DNA of 64,000 bases from an uncultured bacterium (GCA_905214715.1 CAJMMT010000003.1:62001-126000), one strand, 5' to 3'. Shown: positions 18,552 through 27,576, counted from the stretch's first letter. Notes: generated by a model not told the origin, from the letters alone. Translations and numbers: made by a program.

Positions 18552-21422
18552 ATGAAAAACACAACCAAAGCCACTTTGGCCTTAGCCGCCATTTCTTTGT
18601 CGGCAATACCCTATGCGGCTGCAAAGAAAGCGTTGGGACACGATGACTTCGACAACTGGAAGCTCGTTTCCAACCATCTTCTTACCCGCGACGGTTCCTG
18701 GGGCGCATACAGTGTGAATCCGCAGGAGGGAGACGGCATCCTGACATTCTATAACTCTAAATCGAACAAGAAGATAGAGATTGCACGCGGCTATAAACCG
18801 GCTTTCACAGCCGATGGACGCTGGGCCGTAGCTCAAATAAAACCTTTTTTCGCCGACACCCGTAAGGCTAAGATAGACAAAAAGAAGGATTTCGATTTGC
18901 CGCAAGATTCACTGGCCATAGTGAATCTTGCCACCGGTAAGGTAGAGAAAATACCTTCTGTAATATCATATAAACTTGGTAAAGAAGGTGGCGATTGGCT
19001 TGCATACCAGAGTTGCGACACTACCCTGATTTCTCCGAAGGGGCTTAAAGACAAAAAAGTCGGCCGCCCGCTTATAGTACGTCATCTTCCCTCAGGAAAC
19101 CAGACTACGTTGAAATGGGCAAAGGAGTATGTAATGTCGCGTCTCGGAGACCGTCTGGCGGTCAATATAAAGCACCACGACAGTGATTCTCTGGCAGTAG
19201 ACGGCTCGGGCATCTTGAATCTGCCCGACACCACATTCCGTTTCCTGAACAAGGAGAAACGTCATTACGGCACGCCGGTGTTCGATTACGAGGGTCGCCA
19301 GCTCGCGGTTACATTCTCGAACGACTCGAACGATACCGGAACACGTATATACGACCTGTTGCTGGCCGATGTTGCTGTGGCTGACCCTGAAAACGAAGTC
19401 CAGATAATCTCCATAGCCAACTATCCCAACGGAAAGATACACTTGAGCCGTCCGCACGCCGCCGATTCCGTTAAGCAAAAGGAATTGCTCGACAAATGGT
19501 ATGAGGCAAACGCGGCTCAGGAACGCTCGGCTTTGCGGCCCAACCAGTATTCTACGCCTCTTTTCTCGCATAACGGCAAAAGAATAGTAATAGGAATCGC
19601 ACCACAGATAGCTCCGGATGACACAACGATAGTGGATTTCGAACAGCCGCAGCTCGACATTTGGCGTTGGGACGCGCCCATGACTCCTCCGCAGGAAAAC
19701 AAGAATGTAGAATCGCTGCGCAAACACACATTCCCGGTGGTGCTCGACATAGCATCGGGACGCGATCGCGTACTTACCACAAATCCTCTTGTAGAGGTAA
19801 GCGGCGCGGACCGCTGGGATGCCGACTGGGCTCTGGTCAAAGACCCTTCGGAGATGATAGTCTCGCAGCAGTGGGACTATTACGCGCCGGAAGAGGTCTC
19901 GATAATCAATGTCAACACCGGTGAGATTCGCAAGATCGGCACCATTACCAAAGACAACGCGGAATTGAGCCCTTCTGGCCGATATGTGGTTTGGTTCCAG
20001 GACCGCGACTATTATGTATACGACATTGCGGACGGTCAGATAAGAAAAGTGTCGGAAGGAATCGACGTTCCTCTATGGGATGAAAAAGATGACCACCCGA
20101 TGATACCCCAGCCTCATGGTCTGGCCGGATGGGGTAAAGATGACGATGCTCTTATCGTATACGACCGCTATGACATATGGAGCATCGACCCCAAAGGTAT
20201 ACGCGCTCCCTTCACCCTTACCAAGGATGACGGACGGAAGTATAACCGCCGTTACCGTTATATGAAGACAGATCCTGACCACCGTTTCTTCTCGCCTAAG
20301 GAAGAGATGCTGCTTTCTGTTTTCGACTACTCATCGAAAGAGAACGGCCTCGCCACCCTTTCTTACGGCACAGCCGCCAAACCGGCGATGAGAATCCTTG
20401 ACGGTTACAGCTTCACTCAGTTGAAAAAGGCGCTCGACAAACCGGTATACAGTTTTGTGAAATCGAACTTCTCGGTACTTCCCGATGTGTATGTATCAAA
20501 CGGTACTGATTTTGCCAAAGCGCGTAAACTCAGCGATGCTAATCCGCAGGCAAAGGATTACAACTGGGGTACCGCCGAACTTGTAAAGTGGTATGCCTAC
20601 GATGGTTCTCTGTCAGAGGGCGTGCTCTACAAGCCCGAGGATTTCGACCCGTCCAAGAAATATCCTATGCTCTGCGTTTTCTACGAGACCGGATCGGAAG
20701 ACCTGTACACGCACTATACCATGCAACCCTCCTGGAGTTGGGTCAACTATCCGTTCTACGTTAGCCGAGGATATGTGGTATTCGTTCCCGATATCCATTA
20801 CACAGCCGGTGTGCCAGGTGAATGCGCCTACAACTACGTTTGTTCCGGTGCCGAAGAACTCTGCAAACGCTATGAGTGGATAGACAAGGACCGTATCGGT
20901 ATAGACGGTCAGAGCTGGGGTGGATATCAGACTGCCTATCTGGTTACCAGAACCGATATGTTCGCCTGCGCCGGAAGCGGCGCTCCCGTTGCCAACATGA
21001 CATCGGCTTTCGGCGGCATACGCTGGGAATCGGGCGACAGTCGTCAGGGACAATATGAAATGGGCCAGAGCCGCATAGGACGCAACCTTTGGGATGCTAC
21101 GGAACTGTATGTGGCCAATTCTCCCGTGTTCCACGCCAATAGAGTGAATACACCTCTGCTCATTATGCACAATGATGCCGACGGTGCGGTACCCTGGTAT
21201 CAGGGAATCGAGATGTTCATGGCGCTTCGCCGTCTCGGCAAACCGGTATGGATGCTTCAGTACAACGGGGAGGCCCATAACCTGCGCGAACGTAAGAACC
21301 GCAAGGATATAACCATACGTCTGCAGCAGTTCTTCGATCATTACCTTAAAGGCGACCCTATGCCGGAATGGATGAAAAACGGCATCCCTGCCGTACGCAA
21401 AGGGCAGGAATTAGGTTATTGA
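18552..21422 (+). CDS. Secreted S9 family prolyl oligopeptidase-like peptidase
   Basis: This 956-residue protein has a signal peptide (1-24, ending PYAAA). The N-terminal two thirds form a WD/beta-propeller-like region, and the C-terminal alpha/beta-hydrolase domain carries the S9 triad: Ser788 in GQSWGGY, Asp877 in ADGAVPW and His909 in GEAHNLR. It probably hydrolyses peptides in the periplasm, in line with the proteolytic lifestyle suggested by the neighbouring secreted proteases. It is longer than classical DPP IV, as is usual for this Bacteroidales subgroup. It is co-transcribed with ribBA and ends at a strong terminator. Confidence 0.92.
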   Translation: MKNTTKATLALAAISLSAIPYAAAKKALGHDDFDNWKLVSNHLLTRDGSWGAYSVNPQEGDGILTFYNSKSNKKIEIARGYKPAFTADGRWAVAQIKPFFADTRKAKIDKKKDFDLPQDSLAIVNLATGKVEKIPSVISYKLGKEGGDWLAYQSCDTTLISPKGLKDKKVGRPLIVRHLPSGNQTTLKWAKEYVMSRLGDRLAVNIKHHDSDSLAVDGSGILNLPDTTFRFLNKEKRHYGTPVFDYEGRQLAVTFSNDSNDTGTRIYDLLLADVAVADPENEVQIISIANYPNGKIHLSRPHAADSVKQKELLDKWYEANAAQERSALRPNQYSTPLFSHNGKRIVIGIAPQIAPDDTTIVDFEQPQLDIWRWDAPMTPPQENKNVESLRKHTFPVVLDIASGRDRVLTTNPLVEVSGADRWDADWALVKDPSEMIVSQQWDYYAPEEVSIINVNTGEIRKIGTITKDNAELSPSGRYVVWFQDRDYYVYDIADGQIRKVSEGIDVPLWDEKDDHPMIPQPHGLAGWGKDDDALIVYDRYDIWSIDPKGIRAPFTLTKDDGRKYNRRYRYMKTDPDHRFFSPKEEMLLSVFDYSSKENGLATLSYGTAAKPAMRILDGYSFTQLKKALDKPVYSFVKSNFSVLPDVYVSNGTDFAKARKLSDANPQAKDYNWGTAELVKWYAYDGSLSEGVLYKPEDFDPSKKYPMLCVFYETGSEDLYTHYTMQPSWSWVNYPFYVSRGYVVFVPDIHYTAGVPGECAYNYVCSGAEELCKRYEWIDKDRIGIDGQSWGGYQTAYLVTRTDMFACAGSGAPVANMTSAFGGIRWESGDSRQGQYEMGQSRIGRNLWDATELYVANSPVFHANRVNTPLLIMHNDADGAVPWYQGIEMFMALRRLGKPVWMLQYNGEAHNLRERKNRKDITIRLQQFFDHYLKGDPMPEWMKNGIPAVRKGQELGY

Positions 21423-21438
21423 TTTCTCGTACATACCG

Positions 21439-21485
21439 ATATAAACAGCCGGCCGGTTCTCAGCGAACCGGCCGGCTGTTTATAT
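21439..21485. terminator. Bidirectional intrinsic terminator (21-bp perfect stem)
   Basis: 21439-21459 pairs perfectly with 21465-21485 around a 5-base loop. The arms end in AT-rich sequence on both sides. It separates the convergent S9 peptidase and asparaginase genes. Confidence 0.93.
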
Positions 21486-21499
21486 CTATACTGCGAGAG

Positions 21500-22567
21500 T
21501 CAGGGCTCGGTAGATAGATCGGAGCTCAACTCTCCGCGCAGCGAAGTAACCATCCCTTTCTTTACCTGATCGGGAGTGAGGTCGCTTCCCAAAAGATACA
21601 TCATTTTCGCTATGGCGGCCTCGGTGGTCATGTCATGCCCGGGTATCAGACCGCTCGATGCCAATTTCTGCCCTGTCTCATAACGCGATGGCAATACGGA
21701 GCCGTTGCTACACTGGGTAACATTGACTATTATCACACCTCTTTCCACAGTTTTGCGGATGGCATCAAGGAACCATGCGTTACACGGGCCATTACCGGCA
21801 CCAAATGTTCTCAATACGATACCGCGGATATTCGGGAGGTCGAGAATATGCTTCACAACCATCTCGGATATACCGGGGAACAGGCCCAGCACCACAATGT
21901 TTGAATCCATGTTATAGTGTACTTTCAGCTTACCGGTTACTTCCGGTCTATGGCGCAAAGCATCGCAGTTGTATGTTATTCCCAGACCGACTGTTGCCAG
22001 CGGAGGATAGTTAGGCGAACGGAACGCATCGAAATTGTCCGCGGAGTATTTTATACTACGGTTTCCCCTCAACAGATAATTCTGGAAAAGAATAGCTACC
22101 TCCCTGACCACGGGTTTTCCGTCTGAACATCTTGCTGCAGCTATCTGCAGGGCTGTTATCAGATTCTCTTCACCATCCGTGCGAACTTCTCCTATTGGCA
22201 ATTGCGAACCCGTGATTATTACAGGCTTATCGAGATTCTCAAGCATGAAGCTCAGACCCGAAGCAGTAAAAGCCATGGTATCAGTGCCGTGTAAAACGAC
22301 AAAACCGTCGTAACTATCATAATGAGACTCTATGACACGAGCAATGTCGCTCCAATGCCCCGGAGTCATCATAGAGGAATCTATCGGCTTTGAAAACTGG
22401 AAATTATCAATGTCGAAATCGAGCATTTTCAATTTCGGTACATTGTCTATCAGATGGTCGAAATCAAAGGGTTCCAGTGCTCTTGAATCCGGATTTTCTA
22501 TCATACCGATAGTACCTCCGGTGTAAATTATCAATAATCTGGGCCTATTGCTGTTTGTGTCTTTCAT
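21500..22567 (-). CDS. ansA: Type I L-asparaginase
   Basis: This 355-residue enzyme hydrolyses asparagine to aspartate and ammonia. The start at 22567 (MKDTNSNRPRLLIIY) is preferred over an in-frame ATG at 22639, because the latter adds a non-homologous 24-residue extension and overlaps a promoter box. Both asparaginase threonine motifs are visible: IIYTGGTIGM (about residues 14-23) and VLHGTDTMAFTA. No signal peptide is present, so it is cytoplasmic like the type I enzymes. It is probably monocistronic. Confidence 0.93.
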   Translation of the reverse strand: MKDTNSNRPRLLIIYTGGTIGMIENPDSRALEPFDFDHLIDNVPKLKMLDFDIDNFQFSKPIDSSMMTPGHWSDIARVIESHYDSYDGFVVLHGTDTMAFTASGLSFMLENLDKPVIITGSQLPIGEVRTDGEENLITALQIAAARCSDGKPVVREVAILFQNYLLRGNRSIKYSADNFDAFRSPNYPPLATVGLGITYNCDALRHRPEVTGKLKVHYNMDSNIVVLGLFPGISEMVVKHILDLPNIRGIVLRTFGAGNGPCNAWFLDAIRKTVERGVIIVNVTQCSNGSVLPSRYETGQKLASSGLIPGHDMTTEAAIAKMMYLLGSDLTPDQVKKGMVTSLRGELSSDLSTEP

Positions 22568-22609
22568 AATGTCAGCAGAGCATTGGGTGATAAGTAGGTT
22601 ATTCCACCG

Positions 22610-22617
22610 CAAATATA
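22610..22617 (-). promoter_or_regulatory. -7 box TATATTTG for the asparaginase gene
   Basis: CAAATATA on the plus strand is an exact minus-strand TAnnTTTG, 43 bp upstream of the chosen ATG. It supports the start at 22567. Confidence 0.45.
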
Positions 22618-22922
22618 GCATAATGTTATTTATTAACAAAACTTTTACTAAGTTTTTGAAAAAAAATCAACGCACTCCCGCTGGAAATAACTTTCACTCC
22701 CTCCAAATCTCAGTCAGGAGCGACCAAGATGAAGCAGCCATAAACCGCCTGATCATATTTATATCCGGGTTATATCCGGACTATGTAGGTTTTGTACCTA
22801 ACAACACCCATGCGTATAGAAAATCTGATTACCTCATTTAATGGCAGTCTAAAGATAACTTCAGAGAAAAACCTATTAACATCTTTTAGCAGTTAAAAGG
22901 CCCATCTATTTTTAAATTTAAG

Positions 22923-22930
22923 TAGTTTTG
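22923..22930 (+). promoter_or_regulatory. -7 box TAGTTTTG upstream of the structured RNA
   Basis: This exact TAnnTTTG match places a transcription start near 22937, about 30 bp before the first helix of the RNA at 22968. The stretch 22640-22920 holds no gene, only AT-rich sequence and a short direct repeat TATATCCGG near 22757-22776. Confidence 0.4.
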
Positions 22931-22967
22931 TAAATTAAACCGCAGAGGCGGAACATATTTTATTTTG

Positions 22968-23172
22968 TAGCGTTTGCTATGTCTCTTACGAAAATCGCCA
23001 AAATCTTTCCGCGCAGACAAAGCAGTCAAGACGCTCATGCATGTGTTGTATCCCACCCGCAACGCGGGTCGATGATATGTCGCATGGCGTGGGGTGGGAC
23101 TGATTATTGCGCAAAGGCGTTTGGCGATGCCTCGTAGGGATATTCAGTAACTGAGCCCTACGCTATTTTTTT
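22968..23172 (+). ncRNA. Structured non-coding RNA, rod-like, possibly 6S RNA
   Basis: Nested helices form a long rod: 22968-22973 with 23160-23165, 22994-23002 with 23120-23128 (ATCGCCAAA/TTTGGCGAT), 23011-23015 with 23108-23112, 23023-23027 with 23098-23102, 23031-23040 with 23082-23090 (one bulge), and 23055-23060 with 23064-23069. An alternative 3' hairpin, CGTAGGG (23133-23139) with CCCTACG (23156-23162), is followed by seven T residues, a strong terminator. The closing stem, large asymmetric bulge and ~200-nt length fit 6S RNA, which binds RNA polymerase. A leader/attenuator of the downstream BspA-like gene is the other option. No reading frame is conserved here. Confidence 0.6.
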
Positions 23173-23216
23173 GTATTAAGCCAACCGTGTCGGGGCTTGC
23201 ACGGATATTTCATCCA

Positions 23217-25763
23217 ATGATTAAGTTTCCCAAACTGACCGGTGCGATAGCTGCCTTTATCGCCTGCGTACCATCATTACAAGCCTACGATTTCACTTCT
23301 GAAGGCTTCTTCTTTAACATTCTTGATGATTCTGTTGCGAAAGACGAGAATATTTGGGTACCCACAGATGGCAGCTATGAATGGCACAATCCAAAATGTG
23401 TTGAAATCACATATAATCCTGAAAAATATGCACAGCTACAGGGTTCATATTCAGGCGATATTCAGATTCCTCTGAAAGTAACTTATAATGGTGAAGACTA
23501 CTACATCGTCAATATAGGAGACGAGGCTTTCCGTTACTGCGTTGCCCTTAATTCCGTAACATTCCCTATGGCAACGGAATACACTTCCGAAGGAGGATTC
23601 CTTAGGTACATCAAGTCATACGCCTTCGCTGACTCAGGCATAAAGTCAGTCAGTGGTTCCACAGAATATATAAAGGAGGTCGGAGAGTCTGCTTTTACAA
23701 ATTCCAAAATAGAATCTTTCACATGCTATACATGCACATACTTGGGACCAAATATCTTTTCCTCATCGGCAATAAAAGAATTCAAATTGATTGATAATTC
23801 CGGAGATGGGAATAATGAATTCAACATTCCTCCGAGTGCTTTCCGAGATTGCACAAACCTAAAGTCAATTCCTTCTGCATCTACAATTTCAATTGAAAGT
23901 ATCGGTTCCAACGCTTTTGAAGGATGTGTGCAACTTACAGATGGAATCGAGGCCAAATACATTGGCACCTGTGCGTTCAAGTGGTGTACGAGCCTGTCAT
24001 CTTATAGATTCTATACAACAAAATACGTTGGAGAACGAGCATTTGAAAACTGTACGGCACTCTATAATGTTGACTTCTGTGGCTGGTCTTCCTCCGGGTT
24101 GCCGCTTGAATTTGCATCCGGTCTTCACGTTTTCGATGGTTGTACGAGACTTAAAGACGTTATTATAAATCGACAATTTATAGTCGACTATGACACCATG
24201 GAAGAATGTAACCCATTTGACGGATGTCCTATCGAGAAGATAACATTCAAAGACTTCGGTCTTTCGTTTAATATGACCGGACAATCTTTCCCTCAACTGA
24301 AAGAAATAAAATGCGCCACTCTTATACCACCACTGATTGGTACTCTCACTACCGCTCAATACAGGGACATCAAAGTGACCGTACCCAAGCAAGTCTATAC
24401 AGAATATACCACATCCCCTGATTGGAAAAACTTCACATCCTTAACTGCGTATGAAGATGATCAACTCGCAGGTATAATTGAGATAAACGGAGTCTATTAT
24501 CATTATGGCAATGTTGTTAGGAATCCTTTCAAGAAATATGAAGGACGAATTGAACTGGTAAATCAATACACACTCAACGATAGGACATATAACGTAAACA
24601 CCATTAGCGAAGAAGCATTCTATAATTGTAGGGATTTGACCGAGGTTGTCTTTCCTGCCATTTGCACCATAAATAGTTTTGGTTCTTGTGCATTCGCAAG
24701 AAGCGGTATTAAAGAAATCGATCTCTCGTACCTTGACAAGATCGATTATGGCGATAATTCATACTCTTCTATATGGATGCAAGATCACATTTTCTGGGAT
24801 TGCGAGAATCTCGTCAAAGCAACATTACCCAATTGCCTTAAGGAAATTCCGAAAGGATGTTTTGATGAATGTAAGAACCTATTGAATATCAATTGGCCTG
24901 ATAATCTTGAAAGTATTGACGACTGGGCCTTTAGTGAGTGCGGTTCATTGGGCAACGGATCAATCAATCTCAGCAATCAAACGATGGATTCCTTCAGAAT
25001 TGGAAGAGGGGCATTTGAAAAATGCAACCTGAGTGATGTTGCTTTCCCGAATGTCGAGACTACCATTTGTCAGGACGCTTTTTCAGATAATAAACTTAGC
25101 AAAATAAATATCCCGGATGGTTCCCATATCAAGGGACGGGCGTTTGCAAATAACCATTTGTCGGAAGTATCGCTTGGGAAACATACATCCGCAGGGGAAA
25201 TGATTGCTTGCGGCAATGACAATGTTGCGGTTTTGAGAGCCAACTCAATATCCATTGACTATAGTGAGCTATTCGATGACCAGACTAACTGGTTTTCAAC
25301 GGGGCATGTAGATAAAGTCATAATAGAGGGATATAACGATGCGTTGGCCTGGAATTGGAAAACATGGAATGTCAACATCATCGAAAACCATCAGACAAAA
25401 CCGGCGACACTTGATGAGTTCACCGATGAACAATATGAGAATGTTCTCGTTTACGTTCCATTTGAATCTTACGAAGACTATCGTACCGCACCCATTTGGA
25501 ATAAATTCAAGAACCTCAAAGGCATAGACTTCTCATCTGTCAATTCCATATATGGAAACCCGAAAACCATCGTCAAAGGTGGCTACAATCAAGTTATGAT
25601 AACAAATGTACCGATGGACACTACCATCGACATCTACAGTATCGACGGCAAACATGTTGCCTCCGCTAAAGCTGACTACGGCCTTACCATCATCACACTT
25701 CCCACAGGCATCTATCTCGTCGCTGTAGAAGAAAGTTCACCTGTCAAGGTAGCCGTGCAGTAA
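23217..25763 (+). CDS. BspA-like leucine-rich-repeat surface protein with type IX sorting domain
   Basis: The start at 23217 gives the signal peptide MIKFPKLTGAIAAFIACVPS (about 1-24); an in-frame ATG at 23187 is an alternative. The 848-residue chain carries many LRR_5 (BspA/Treponema pallidum-type) repeats of the form AF-x-x-C-x-x-L-x-x-V-x-F-P, for example AFRYCVALNSVTFP, AFRDCTNLKSI, AFEGCVQLTDG, AFYNCRDLTEVVFP. The last ~75 residues look like a type A sorting domain (TIDIYSIDGKHVASAKA, then LPTGIYLVAVEE). Such proteins are exposed on the surface and often bind host proteins or other bacteria. It is more AT-rich than its neighbours. The structured RNA with terminator ends 45 bp upstream. 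Confidence 0.85.
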   Translation: MIKFPKLTGAIAAFIACVPSLQAYDFTSEGFFFNILDDSVAKDENIWVPTDGSYEWHNPKCVEITYNPEKYAQLQGSYSGDIQIPLKVTYNGEDYYIVNIGDEAFRYCVALNSVTFPMATEYTSEGGFLRYIKSYAFADSGIKSVSGSTEYIKEVGESAFTNSKIESFTCYTCTYLGPNIFSSSAIKEFKLIDNSGDGNNEFNIPPSAFRDCTNLKSIPSASTISIESIGSNAFEGCVQLTDGIEAKYIGTCAFKWCTSLSSYRFYTTKYVGERAFENCTALYNVDFCGWSSSGLPLEFASGLHVFDGCTRLKDVIINRQFIVDYDTMEECNPFDGCPIEKITFKDFGLSFNMTGQSFPQLKEIKCATLIPPLIGTLTTAQYRDIKVTVPKQVYTEYTTSPDWKNFTSLTAYEDDQLAGIIEINGVYYHYGNVVRNPFKKYEGRIELVNQYTLNDRTYNVNTISEEAFYNCRDLTEVVFPAICTINSFGSCAFARSGIKEIDLSYLDKIDYGDNSYSSIWMQDHIFWDCENLVKATLPNCLKEIPKGCFDECKNLLNINWPDNLESIDDWAFSECGSLGNGSINLSNQTMDSFRIGRGAFEKCNLSDVAFPNVETTICQDAFSDNKLSKINIPDGSHIKGRAFANNHLSEVSLGKHTSAGEMIACGNDNVAVLRANSISIDYSELFDDQTNWFSTGHVDKVIIEGYNDALAWNWKTWNVNIIENHQTKPATLDEFTDEQYENVLVYVPFESYEDYRTAPIWNKFKNLKGIDFSSVNSIYGNPKTIVKGGYNQVMITNVPMDTTIDIYSIDGKHVASAKADYGLTIITLPTGIYLVAVEESSPVKVAVQ

Positions 25764-25768
25764 ACTGT

Positions 25769-25929
25769 TAAGTAGCTGCGAAGAATAAATTCACATATGA
25801 GAGGACGTCTTTTGGCTGATTCCGCAAGGTCTCATCGGTTGCAATGCCCGCATTGCGCCTTCTCGACTTGCGAAATCATCTCAAAAATAATCTCCTCTCA
25901 TATGTGAATTTATTCTTCGCAGCTACTTA
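25769..25929. repeat. Foldback element copy B (37-bp arms around a conserved core)
   Basis: The arms 25769-25805 and 25893-25929 are a perfect 37-bp inverted repeat unrelated to the arms of copy A. The core (about 25807-25892) closely matches the core at 8701-8788. Its hairpin CAATG-CCCG-CATTG (25842-25855) replaces CGGTG-CCCG-CACCG of copy A with compensatory changes, and CGCAAG (25823-25828) pairs with CTTGCG (25867-25872). The element fills the gap between two convergent genes and its right arm includes the stop codon of the ATPase gene. It would act as a bidirectional terminator-like hairpin. Confidence 0.8.
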
Positions 25930-27336
25930 CCTATTTTCTGTGTCTTTTGAAAGCACCTTCCAATATCCACCTCTATCCGGACCAATGCGTTCCAGCAATT
26001 TGTCTTTCCTTAATTCATCTATCAGATTTCTAGTAGTTTTAATAGACATACCACATTCCTCCGCTATAGAAGAGACACTTATATAGGGGGTAGATTTAAT
26101 CAGAGCCAAAACTTTTTCTTGTCCTTTTCTTGCCCTTTTCTTGCCCTTTTCTTGCCCCTCCTCCAATATGTTAGCCCACACAGTGGCTTTCATTATGAAG
26201 GCAACCAGATGATATAGAGGTTCTCTTGTGCCTATGGCAGAGAGTTCACGACACATACGGTCAACGCCTTCGCCAAATTCCTTCACATAGTCGTAGGCTT
26301 TCAGATACTCGGCTATCTTGGGATTGCGGGAGAAATGGGTATGCCGTATGTTGTCGGTGCGGACGATGCCTGGCAACTTTCCGGGAGTCTCGAACACAAG
26401 TCGGTCATCGAACATCTTTACCTGTATCTCCGTACCCTTGATGCTATAATCACGGTGGCAAACCGAGTTGACTACCATCTCTTGTACCACGAACTTGGGA
26501 TATTCCCTATCAGTCTTAAAGAGCCCGTCTTCGCCCAAATAGGAGTGCTCTTTCACTTGGGTTTCAAGATAATCGATGGTCTTCTGTATCTGGTCAAGGA
26601 TGCGTCCATCAAAGATTACATCCTTGATGACGTTCATTTCCCTACCGACTTTCTCCTCAGTGCCATAGTACTTGATGAAACGAACACGGGCACGCGGGAA
26701 GAAATTTTGCGGACGCTTGCCGAAAAGCAGGATGGTGGCAGTGCTGACTTGAGGCACATCGCCTTTGTAGGTTAGAAATCCTTTGTTCTCTTGCAGGTAT
26801 TCCATTGGAGACTTGCCATAGCCAATCCTCTTCATATATGCTTTCACCGCATCCATGTCAATATCTTCTATGGAGGCATCGTAAACAGGGCTGTCCTCAT
26901 AATATCGTTCACCCTTATCGTACATCAGTTGCAGACGTTCCTCAAATGGCAACTTGCGCGACTTGTCGCCCACTCTCCAGAAAACCTCATCTGCTTGGTT
27001 GGCATGGAGGCGAGGGCTGGCAGGAACATGGATTATCAGTATGTGGTTGTCGTTGCCATCGCTATCTTGGCAAGGCATGAACTCTGTTGTAACAGAGATG
27101 GTAGGTACGCAGAAATCGAACGGAGTGCGCAGCAGCTCGTTCAAGTGAGCCTTGTCTTGGTCAACACCCTCTATACGGCGATTCTTGTCGGATATACCTA
27201 CAGCAATCATGCCGCCATCGGCATTTGTCATAGCGACAATAGTGTTGGCTAGAGCCTTCGGTTCTATATGAATGCTCTTGCAGTCGAAAGTTTGCCCTTC
27301 GGGCATCTGACGTATCTCTTCGATAGTATACCTCAT
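25927..27336 (-). CDS. Schlafen AlbA_2-type ATP-binding protein with C-terminal winged helix, 11-bp repeat inside
   Basis: The start at 27336 (MRYTIEEIRQMPEGQ) lies 7 bp after the stop of the small XRE gene; an in-frame ATG at 27387 overlaps that gene. The 469-residue product has an AlbA_2 domain (about 5-125, with ANTIVAMTNADGGMIAVGI), a GHKL-like HATPase_c_4 region (about 265-385, with VVQEMVVNSVCHRDYSIKGTEI) and a winged helix at the C-terminus. Such proteins are often transcriptional regulators or occur in stress and defence modules; the role here is unknown. Between the ATPase and winged-helix domains four 11-bp units (26114-26157) encode a Lys/Arg/Gln-rich linker. Gain or loss of a unit would shift the frame. 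Confidence 0.85.
   Translation of the reverse strand: MRYTIEEIRQMPEGQTFDCKSIHIEPKALANTIVAMTNADGGMIAVGISDKNRRIEGVDQDKAHLNELLRTPFDFCVPTISVTTEFMPCQDSDGNDNHILIIHVPASPRLHANQADEVFWRVGDKSRKLPFEERLQLMYDKGERYYEDSPVYDASIEDIDMDAVKAYMKRIGYGKSPMEYLQENKGFLTYKGDVPQVSTATILLFGKRPQNFFPRARVRFIKYYGTEEKVGREMNVIKDVIFDGRILDQIQKTIDYLETQVKEHSYLGEDGLFKTDREYPKFVVQEMVVNSVCHRDYSIKGTEIQVKMFDDRLVFETPGKLPGIVRTDNIRHTHFSRNPKIAEYLKAYDYVKEFGEGVDRMCRELSAIGTREPLYHLVAFIMKATVWANILEEGQEKGKKRARKGQEKVLALIKSTPYISVSSIAEECGMSIKTTRNLIDELRKDKLLERIGPDRGGYWKVLSKDTENR
26114..26157. repeat. Four tandem 11-bp repeats inside the AlbA-ATPase gene
   Basis: TTTTCTTGTCC (26114-26124) is followed by three identical TTTTCTTGCCC units (26125-26157). 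Eleven is not a multiple of three, so any change of one or two units changes the reading frame. In the coding direction both other frames meet a stop (TGA or TAA) within about 8 codons after the last unit. Confidence 0.9.
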
Positions 27337-27343
27337 ATCCTGT

Positions 27344-27502
27344 TCACTCCACTTTGGTATGGCGAATAAACTCGTGTATATCCACATTGAGCACCTCAGC
27401 TATTTGTGCCAATGTCTTCAAGTCTGGTTGCGCGTGGTTGTTGCACCATTTTGACACTGTGGCAGAGTCCCTATGCAATGTTTTCGCTAACCATTTACTC
27501 AT
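27344..27502 (-). CDS. Small XRE-type helix-turn-helix regulator (start uncertain)
   Basis: Reading from ATG at 27502 gives 52 residues: MSKWLAKTLHRDSATVSKWC, then NNHAQPDLKTLAQIAEVLNV, then a short tail ending HTKVE. This is an XRE/Cro helix-turn-helix. The frame stays open upstream and encodes LNRIKSVLTKRDI, which matches the usual MNRIKxVL start of this family, but the expected ATG is TTA; ATT near 27550 or TTG are the only candidates there. The stop is 7 bp before the ATPase start, so the two are one operon. It probably autoregulates the operon. Confidence 0.7.
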   Translation of the reverse strand: MSKWLAKTLHRDSATVSKWCNNHAQPDLKTLAQIAEVLNVDIHEFIRHTKVE

Positions 27503-27576
27503 TATGTCTCTTTTTGTCAATACACTCTTGATACGATTTAAATCCGCAATATTTCAATTATATATTGCGTTTTCCG

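Noticed and set aside
20613..21341. A 242-codon open frame antisense to the S9 peptidase
   Set aside because: It covers the catalytic domain of a clear peptidase in the other strand and carries no motif.
25769..25929. Attachment site or insertion-sequence ends
   Set aside because: No transposase or integrase is nearby, there are no target duplications, and the arms are not shared with the other copy.
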